Positions 59,029 to 64,000 of a stretch of 64,000 bases of DNA are shown piece after piece. The translations under genes were made by a program, and so were the position numbers. The DNA comes from Streptomyces cyaneofuscatus (GTDB lineage Bacteria; Actinomycetota; Actinomycetes; Streptomycetales; Streptomycetaceae), in assembly GCF_000718135.1 (NCBI RefSeq), contig NZ_JOEM01000007.1:186001-250000 (forward strand), written 5' to 3'. The notes below the pieces were generated by a model. It was not told the DNA's origin, ran no database searches, and worked only from the letters and a program-made list of their open reading frames with translations. Position 1 is the first letter of the stretch. Each line of letters opens with the position of its first letter.

Positions 59029-60036
59029 ATGGACCCCGTCACCGCTCTGCGGCGTATCGCGTTCCTGCTGGAGCGCTCGCAGGCCGCCACCTACCGGGTG
59101 AAGGCCTTCCGGACGGCCGCCGAGGTGGTGGACGCGATGGAGCCTGGGGAGGCGGCCGACCGGGTGGCCGCAGGGACCCTGGAGCGGGTCTCCGGGATCG
59201 GCCCCCGTACCGCGCAGGTGATCCGGGAGGCCCAGGCGGGTGAGGTGCCGGGCTATCTGGAGCGGCTGGAGGACGAGGCAGCCGCCGAACCCGCACCCGA
59301 CACAGGCCAGGAACTCCTCTCCCGGCTGCGGGGCGACTGCCATCTCCACTCCGACTGGTCGGACGGCGGCAGCCCGATCGAGGAGATGGGCCGCACGGCG
59401 GCGGAGCTGGGGCATGAGTGGGCGGTGCTCACCGACCACTCGCCCCGGCTGACGGTGGCCAAGGGCCTGTCGCCCGAGCGGCTGCGGGAGCAGCTGGCGG
59501 TGGTGGAGCGGCTCAACGAGGAGTGGGCGCCGTTCCGTCTGCTGACCGGGATCGAGTGCGACATCCTGCCGGACGGTTCGCTGGACCAGGAGTCGGAGCT
59601 GCTGGAGCGGCTCGACGTGGTGGTCGTCTCCGTCCACTCCAAACTGCGGATGGACCCGGCCCCGATGACCCGGCGCCTGGAGGCGGCCGTCCGCCATCCG
59701 CAGGCGAATGTGCTGGGCCACTGCACGGGCCGTCTGCTGTCGGAGCGCGGCAGGCCGGAGTCCCGGTTCGACGCGGACCGGGTCTTCGCCGCCTGCGCCG
59801 AGGCGGGGACGGCGGTGGAGATCAACTGCCGGCCGGAGCGGCTGGACCCGCCCCGCCGGCTGCTGCGCAAGGCCGTGGAGGCGGGCACCCTCTTCGCGAT
59901 CGACACCGACGCGCACGCGCCCGGCCAGCTGGACTGGCAGATCAACGGCTGCGCACGGGCCGAGGAGTGCGGCGTACCGGCGGAGCGGGTGGTGACCACC
60001 TGGCCGGTGGAACGGCTGCTGGAGTGGGCGGGGTGA
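59029..60036 (+). CDS. PolX-like HhH + PHP phosphoesterase without polymerase palm
   Basis: The 335-residue protein has an N-terminal 8-kDa-like helical DNA-binding domain as in family X polymerases (MDPVTALRRIAFLLERSQAA, RVKAFRTAAEVVDAM, VSGIGPRTAQVIREAQAGEV, with the HhH VSGIGPRTA). It passes directly to a PHP phosphoesterase domain (GDCHLHSDWSDGGSPIEEMG, VLTDHSPRLTVAKGL, GIECDILPDG, DVVVVSVHSKLRM, ILGHC-type VLGHCTGR, FAIDTDAHAP). The nucleotidyltransferase palm is absent. Metal-binding HxH and DTDAH residues are present, so exonuclease/phosphatase activity is likely. The ATG at 59029 follows GGAGG. Confidence 0.88.
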   Translation: MDPVTALRRIAFLLERSQAATYRVKAFRTAAEVVDAMEPGEAADRVAAGTLERVSGIGPRTAQVIREAQAGEVPGYLERLEDEAAAEPAPDTGQELLSRLRGDCHLHSDWSDGGSPIEEMGRTAAELGHEWAVLTDHSPRLTVAKGLSPERLREQLAVVERLNEEWAPFRLLTGIECDILPDGSLDQESELLERLDVVVVSVHSKLRMDPAPMTRRLEAAVRHPQANVLGHCTGRLLSERGRPESRFDADRVFAACAEAGTAVEINCRPERLDPPRRLLRKAVEAGTLFAIDTDAHAPGQLDWQINGCARAEECGVPAERVVTTWPVERLLEWAG

Positions 60037-60069
60037 CGGGGGCTCGGAGAGCCCCCCTTGCCGGGCCGC

Positions 60070-60261
60070 CTACTTCTCGGGGTAGATGTCTCCGGCGGCC
60101 ATGGCGCTCTGCTGTTCGCTGCGGTCCCGGATCGTCCGGGACTTCTTCTCCAGCCGCTGACGTTCCTCGGGGTCCGTCGCGCGTTCCGCCGCCTCGGCGA
60201 GCTGCTGGGCCTTCTCACGCATCTGCCGCGCCAGGTCGGCGGGCTCGTCCGAACCGCTCAT
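60070..60261 (-). CDS. DUF6381-family small coiled-coil protein
   Basis: The 63-residue protein is a charged amphipathic helix (ADLARQMREKAQQLAEAAER, DPEERQRLEKKSRTIRDRSE) ending SAMAAGDIYPEK, the DUF6381 ending pattern. GAGGAGTGGTG is at the ribosome site of ATG 60261. It is convergent with the PHP gene and downstream of the FUSC permease. Function unknown. Confidence 0.8.
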   Translation of the reverse strand: MSGSDEPADLARQMREKAQQLAEAAERATDPEERQRLEKKSRTIRDRSEQQSAMAAGDIYPEK

Positions 60262-60348
60262 CACCACTCCTCGGGCCAGGGGAACCACTGCCTCCAGCGA
60301 ACCAGTGACGGGAGGCTTCCGCATCCCGCGTACCCCACCGGGAACGTT

Positions 60349-61554
60349 TCACGTGGCGACCCGGCTCAGCCGCCGGACCAGCGCGCGCACCCGGGGGTGG
60401 CGTTCGTGGGCCTCGGACGCGCGCCGGTCCAGCTCCTCGCCCAGCCGCTTCGTCCGTTCGTCGATGTCGAGCTCGGCCAGCACCCGGTCGATCTCGGCGA
60501 GCAGGGCCCCGTGCAGCTGCCACTGGCGCGGGTGCTCCTGAACGTCCTCCAGCAGCAGGTCGGCCACCCGGTCGCGGGTGGCGCGGCTGCGGGCGAGCGC
60601 CTCGGAGAGCCGGTCCTCCGCCGCCTCGCCGTCGGCGGCGAGCGGTGTGGTGACGAGGACGGCGAAGCTCTCGATGGCGTCGGCGAGCTGGCCGAAGAGC
60701 TCCTGGAGCAGGCCCGCCACATCGGCCGGGAACAGCGTCTCCTCCGTGCGGGCCTTCGCCAGGTCGGTGAGGGTGCGGGACAGGACCCGCAGCACGACCG
60801 CGCAGATCTCCAGGGTGTCCAGTCCGGTGCGCAGGACGACCCGGTAGAGCAGCCCTTGTCTCACCCTGGGGTTGAGGGTGAGACTTTCCTCCGCCTGCCG
60901 GAGCGAGGCGTCGACCTCGACGATGTCGTGGTCGAGCCTGCGGGCCTCGTGGAGCCGGGCCGCCGCCCGGGAGACGGGGTTGTTCCCCACCACCTCCTCG
61001 CCCATGCTGCGGAGCATCGTGCCCATCCGGCCGGCCAGGGAGCCGATGGAGCTGCCCGCCGACGCGACCCAGACGGGCGGGGCGAAGACCAGGTTGAACA
61101 GCAGCCCGACCACCGCCCCGATGAGCGTCTCCCACACCCGGTCCCAGGCGGTGTCGGCGACCTGCGAGACGCCGAGCACGAGCATCGCGCTGATCGCCAC
61201 CTCGGGGACGAACTCGTTGACCCGCACCAGCCGCCCGATCAGCAGCGAGGTGAAGATGGTCAGGCCGAGGCTCCACCAGCTCAGCCCCACCAGGGAGCTG
61301 AAGGCGATGGCGATGAGCACGCCGACGATGACGGAGTTCACGCGGCGGATGCCGGTGGTGAGGGTGGCGTAGAGGGTCACCTGCACGACCAGGAGCGCGG
61401 TGAGGGGGGCGGTCAGCGGTGCCGGTTCGGGCAGGGCCCACACGGCGACGGAGTAGGCGATGACGGCGGCCGCGGTCGAGCGGAGCGTCTGGACCCCCGC
61501 GGGTTCGGTGGTGCGCTGCACGAGCTTGATGACGGGCGCGGAAACGGCGGGCAT
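60349..61554 (-). CDS. FUSC-family (aromatic-acid exporter type) membrane protein
   Basis: The 401-residue protein has an N-terminal membrane domain with about six helices (VQTLRSTAAAVIAYSVAVWALP, LTALLVVQVTLYATLTTGI, VNSVIVGVLIAIAFSSLVGLS, WETLIGAVVGLLFNLVFAPP). A large cytosolic helical domain follows (about 175-401: LHEARRLDHDIVEVDASLRQ, LDTLEICAVVLRVLSRTL). This is the FUSC/ArAE layout of aromatic acid or ferulate-like exporters. No periplasmic partner is present. It is followed 87 bp later by the DUF6381 gene. Confidence 0.85.
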   Translation of the reverse strand: MPAVSAPVIKLVQRTTEPAGVQTLRSTAAAVIAYSVAVWALPEPAPLTAPLTALLVVQVTLYATLTTGIRRVNSVIVGVLIAIAFSSLVGLSWWSLGLTIFTSLLIGRLVRVNEFVPEVAISAMLVLGVSQVADTAWDRVWETLIGAVVGLLFNLVFAPPVWVASAGSSIGSLAGRMGTMLRSMGEEVVGNNPVSRAAARLHEARRLDHDIVEVDASLRQAEESLTLNPRVRQGLLYRVVLRTGLDTLEICAVVLRVLSRTLTDLAKARTEETLFPADVAGLLQELFGQLADAIESFAVLVTTPLAADGEAAEDRLSEALARSRATRDRVADLLLEDVQEHPRQWQLHGALLAEIDRVLAELDIDERTKRLGEELDRRASEAHERHPRVRALVRRLSRVAT

Positions 61555-61690
61555 GTCTTTGACCGTGCCCCGTTTCCCCCGCGCGCAGCGCTCCGCGCCC
61601 GGGGTGCCTCCGTACGGCCCTGTCCCGGTGGCGGCAGAGGTCCGGTCCGTACGGCGTGCGGAGAAGCGGCGACCGGGGGACTCTGGACAC

Positions 61691-61873
61691 ATGGCTGTTC
61701 TCGTGAATCCCCCCACAGAGACGCCCCCCGCCGAGGGCTCGATCGGCGACGCCCACGAGGAGCGCCCGGACGGCGGTGTCTGGGAGCACCCGGCCGTCTG
61801 GATCGGGCTCATCGTGCTCGGTGCGCTGCTGGTCGCCGGGTTCTTCGTCGCGCGGGTCTTCGGTCTGGCATGA
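61691..61873 (+). CDS. Small single-pass membrane protein
   Basis: The 60-residue protein has an acidic head (NPPTETPPAEGSIGDAHEER) and one C-terminal membrane helix (AVWIGLIVLGALLVAGFFVARVFGLA). Its stop overlaps the start of the next gene (ATGA), giving tight translational coupling to the HhH protein. No family is recognised. Perhaps a membrane adaptor, but no function can be stated. Confidence 0.7.
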   Translation: MAVLVNPPTETPPAEGSIGDAHEERPDGGVWEHPAVWIGLIVLGALLVAGFFVARVFGLA

Positions 61874-62538
61874 GCGGGAGGAAACCGCCCCCGGCACGCC
61901 GGATCGCCGACGCGCTGATGGAGGAGTGCGGCCGGACGTACGCCGAGGAGGCGGGCATCCGGCTCAAGGACACCCCGCAGCCCCTCTACCAGCTCCTCGT
62001 GCTGAGCCTCCTGCTGTCCGCCCGCATCCGCGCCTCCGTGGCCGTCGCGGCCGCCCGGGCCCTCTTCGACCACGGCATGCGCACCCCGCGCCGGATGGTG
62101 GACGCCACCTGGCAGCAGCGGGTCGACGCGCTGGGGGAAGGCCACTACCGGCGTTACGACGAGCGCACCGCCACCCAGCTCGGTGACGGCGCCCAGCTCG
62201 TGCTGGACACCTGGCGGGGTGATCTGCGGCGGCTGCGCGAGGAGGCCGACGGCGACCGGGACCGGCTGATGGAGGGGCTCCGGCGCGTCCCGGGCATCGG
62301 ACCGGCCGGGGCCGACATCTTCGTACGCGAGGTGCAGTCCGTCTGGCCGGAGACCGGCCCCTGGCTGGGAGCGAAGGCGCTGCAGGGGGCCGAGCGGCTC
62401 GGCCTGCCCACATCCCCCGGCAAGCCGGCCCGGGCGGCGCGCGGGCACGACGACGCGAGGTTCGCGGCCGCGCTCGTGCGGGCGGCCCTGGACAAGGACA
62501 TCGTGGACGCGGTCACGGAGGCGGCACGCCGTCAGTAG
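61870..62538 (+). CDS. Endonuclease III-like helix-hairpin-helix protein
   Basis: The 222-residue protein is all-helical with an endonuclease III-like core: YQLLVLSLLLSARIRASVAVAAARALFD, TWQQRVDALGEGHYRRYDE, and the HhH MEGLRRVPGIGPAGADIFVREVQ. The C-terminal FeS cluster Cys of Nth and the catalytic Lys/Asp pair are not evident. It could therefore be a non-catalytic or divergent glycosylase-like protein. It starts four bases before the upstream stop, in an operon with the small membrane protein. Confidence 0.75.
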   Translation: MSGRKPPPARRIADALMEECGRTYAEEAGIRLKDTPQPLYQLLVLSLLLSARIRASVAVAAARALFDHGMRTPRRMVDATWQQRVDALGEGHYRRYDERTATQLGDGAQLVLDTWRGDLRRLREEADGDRDRLMEGLRRVPGIGPAGADIFVREVQSVWPETGPWLGAKALQGAERLGLPTSPGKPARAARGHDDARFAAALVRAALDKDIVDAVTEAARRQ

Positions 62539-62563
62539 CACCGCCCGCACGCGGGCCGGCGGA

Positions 62564-62616
62564 CGCCCGTGGTCGGGCGGTACGGGCGCCCGTGGTCGGG
62601 CGGTGCGGGCGCCCGT
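62564..62616. repeat. Two-copy 23-bp tandem repeat
   Basis: A 23-base unit (CGCCCGTGGTCGGGCGGTAC then GGG) is repeated immediately with one mismatch, followed by a partial third copy. It is in the gap after the HhH gene. It may act as a terminator region because it is GC-palindromic (GCCCGTGGTCGGGC). Confidence 0.75.
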
Positions 62617-62682
62617 ACCCCCTACGCGCGGAAGCGCCCGTACCGTACGCACTGATCGCGACGGCACGGGCGCCCCACCACC

Positions 62683-62862
62683 TCAGTGGCCGGAGGCTCC
62701 CCGCAGTGCGCGGGCCCGCTCTTCCTCCCGGCGGGCCGCCTCCTGCTCCTGCCTTCCTTCGGCCTTCATCCGCTCGTCGCCGAGGGCGATGCCGTCCGAC
62801 TCCTTCTTCATGCCTTTCAGCCGGCGCGCCTTGGCGCGGGCCATGTCGGTGCTCTTACCCAC
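62683..62862 (-). CDS. CsbD-like small stress protein
   Basis: The 59-residue protein reads MGKSTDMARAKARRLKGMKK and later GDERMKAEG, then a helical tail (RQEQEAARREEERARALRGA). The opening (K-x-K-x-x-LKG) and the GDERM-x-AEG segment match the CsbD-like stress family. The GTG at 62862 with GGAGG five bases upstream is preferred; the ATG at 62844 is an alternative. Highly charged, probably disordered. Function unknown but general stress association is common in this family. Confidence 0.65.
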   Translation of the reverse strand: MGKSTDMARAKARRLKGMKKESDGIALGDERMKAEGRQEQEAARREEERARALRGASGH

Positions 62863-62952
62863 AGCTGCCTCCGTACCGCGAGGAGATTCACGCTTCTCCC
62901 TCCCACTATGCCTACGCGCGCCGCAGAACGCAGGAGGCCGCCGGTACGGGCT

Positions 62953-63333
62953 CTAGAGCACCGGACCGTCGTCCTCGTCCTCGGGCCCGCCGGCCTCGAC
63001 CCGCAGCGCCAGGTCCTGCAGGACATCGGCCGACGAGACGTCCGTCTGCCCGGAGTCGTGCACCTGCGCCAGCATCGTGAAAGCCAGCGTGAAGGCGCTC
63101 ACGAGCTGCTCCACCGCGCCGCCGACCTCGCGCCCGACCACGGTCACCACCTCCTCGACGGAGAAATCGTCGGGGATGGCGATGTGGGGCATCGTCTCGT
63201 TCAGCAGGGCGGTGACGGCGCCCGCTCCCGCATCCAGGTCTTCCCGTTCGAGGTCCGCCTCCAGCAGGCGCTGCATTTCGCGCGCCTCTGTGAGGATGCC
63301 GATCACGCGCTTCACGACTTCCCGTTGCTCCAT
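62953..63333 (-). CDS. Hypothetical cytosolic helical protein
   Basis: The 126-residue protein is mostly helical (MEQREVVKRVIGILTEAREM, QRLLEADLEREDLDAGAGAV, VEEVVTVVGREVGGAVEQLV) and ends in a strongly acidic tail (GGPEDEDDGPVL). No metal, nucleotide or membrane motif is visible. I do not recognise the family. The ATG at 63333 is chosen over upstream codons because it begins the regular helix pattern. Ribosome site not obvious. Confidence 0.55.
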   Translation of the reverse strand: MEQREVVKRVIGILTEAREMQRLLEADLEREDLDAGAGAVTALLNETMPHIAIPDDFSVEEVVTVVGREVGGAVEQLVSAFTLAFTMLAQVHDSGQTDVSSADVLQDLALRVEAGGPEDEDDGPVL

Positions 63334-63417
63334 GGCCGCGAGCATAGGGCGTGCGCACCGGTCACCACGTGCGGTGGAGTGCACTTCTGTGCGGCGTCCG
63401 TGTGCTGCCGCGGTGGT

Positions 63418-64000
63418 TCAGCCGGTGTCGCGCACCGCCACGATGCCGTTGAAGACCCCCGCGTACGCCGTGCCGTCCGGGCCGATGGTGATGGGCGCCC
63501 AGTTGTTGTCGTACGCCGGTCCGGTGCCGGTCAGCTTGCGCCAACGGCGTTCACCGGTGCGGAAGTCGACGGCGGTGAGGTACCAGGCGTCGATGCCGAG
63601 GGCGTTGGGCTCCTTCTCGTAGAAGTAGAGCAGCCCGTTGGCGGTGGAGAGCTTGGGCACGGTGGAGGGTGAGCGGACGGCGCTCTCCCACACGGTGTCG
63701 CACCCGCTGCCGTCGGGCCGTACGTCGATGCGGGTGACACCGCCGACGACGCTGCGGCCCAGGAGGAGCGAGGTGGGGTTCTCGTAGCCGTAGTAGTTCT
63801 CGACGACCAGGCTGTTGCCCCAGCTGATGAGGGAGTTGTCGGTGGTGGAGCGCCCGGAGCCGAAGACGGGGACCGAGCAGACCAGGCGGCGGTCGGCGGG
63901 GACGTCGGTGCCCCGGCGGTAGACGAGGACGTTCATGCGGTCGTTCGCGTTGTCGGTGATCGCCACGTACTCCTCACCGGTGCCGAAGAGGTCCGGCGTG
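63418..64000 (-). CDS. Beta-propeller protein, C-terminal part (runs off window)
   Basis: The visible 190 or so residues are the C-terminal part of a longer protein. The frame is open through the window end (TPDLFGTGEEYVAITDNAND precedes the last GTG at 63966). Repeats of YVAITDNANDRMNVLVYRRG, NSLVVENYYGY, YLTAVDFRTGERRWRKLTG and ITIGPDGTAYAGVFNGIVAV are typical propeller blades. The end (FNGIVAVRDTG) sits 3' of the helical gene at 62953. A secreted sensor or binding protein is likely, but the N-terminus with any signal is outside the window. Confidence 0.7.
   Translation of the reverse strand, partial: TPDLFGTGEEYVAITDNANDRMNVLVYRRGTDVPADRRLVCSVPVFGSGRSTTDNSLISWGNSLVVENYYGYENPTSLLLGRSVVGGVTRIDVRPDGSGCDTVWESAVRSPSTVPKLSTANGLLYFYEKEPNALGIDAWYLTAVDFRTGERRWRKLTGTGPAYDNNWAPITIGPDGTAYAGVFNGIVAVRDTG

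Noticed and set aside
56746..59916. A 1056-codon minus-strand frame
   Set aside because: It mirrors the HTH and PHP genes, which have clear domains on the plus strand and good ribosome sites.

Overview
The window is chromosomal DNA of a Streptomyces species. It has very high GC, with strong GC bias at third codon positions, many GTG starts and GGAGG-type ribosome sites. The gene families are typical of the genus: SpoIIE-type phosphatases, a DUF574 methyltransferase, a streptogrisin protease, LysM/SLT wall protein under a c-di-AMP riboswitch, the 25-residue ribosomal protein bL37, and an srsABC phenolic-lipid operon as in Streptomyces griseus. I see no rRNA, tRNA, CRISPR array, intact insertion sequence or replication origin. 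The content is that of a chromosome arm: secreted hydrolases, redox enzymes, many small regulators and several decaying genes.

Layout. 1-4.2 kb: two SpoIIE phosphatases flank a DUF574 methyltransferase. 4.2-7.4 kb: a frameshifted Streptomyces-specific gene, a divergent marR/ridA pair with a repeated operator, and two small ORFans. 7.4-10.2 kb: a polytopic membrane protein, a small membrane protein and a secreted serine protease. 10.5-12.3 kb: two damaged, head-to-head genes (an Hsp70/nucleosidase chimera and a NUDIX regulator). 12.4-17.6 kb: VOC protein, a TetR/SMP-30-lipoprotein/Baeyer-Villiger monooxygenase module, and remnants of a ricin-type and an SH3-type secreted protein. 17.6-24.5 kb: DUF5701, an F420-type oxidoreductase, a TauD-like protein with an HxG iron motif, a GH6 cellulase with two CebR boxes, and a WGR/beta-propeller protein. 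24.5-29.3 kb: an AurF-like diiron oxygenase paired with a ferredoxin-ferredoxin reductase fusion, plus a TetR. 29.3-34.2 kb: AI-2E-type permease, bL37, nitrobindin-like protein, iron-box-controlled MbtH and siderophore-interacting protein, and a collapsed [NiFe]-hydrogenase cluster. 34.4-41 kb: DJ-1/PfpI protein, carboxylate-amine ligase, small stress proteins, CspA, DoxX-like, VOC and a DHA2 drug exporter. 41-44.6 kb: srsABC and a divergent UbiA prenyltransferase. 44.7-52.3 kb: GH87 alpha-1,3-glucanase, a dehydrogenase/CMD pair, cholesterol oxidase, and a riboswitch-controlled LysM/SLT protein. 52.7-64 kb: FprA, a large GAF/PAS/SpoIIE phosphatase, a membrane-anchored HTH protein, a PolX-like HhH-PHP protein, a FUSC permease, a HhH protein, a CsbD-like protein and the end of a secreted beta-propeller.

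How genes work together. Several modules can be read directly: marR controlling ridA; a TetR operator between the SMP-30 lipoprotein and the monooxygenase; fprB-like reductase feeding the diiron oxygenase; DmdR/IdeR-type boxes in front of mbtH and the siderophore reductase; srsA-srsB-srsC as a translationally coupled phenolic-lipid pathway; CebR boxes in front of the cellulase. The most notable observations are a hydrogenase small subunit/large subunit/HypE relic left by collinear deletions, the TauD-family protein whose metal-binding Asp is replaced by Gly as in iron halogenases, the Hsp70-nucleosidase chimera, and several single-base frameshifts that may be real decay or assembly errors.
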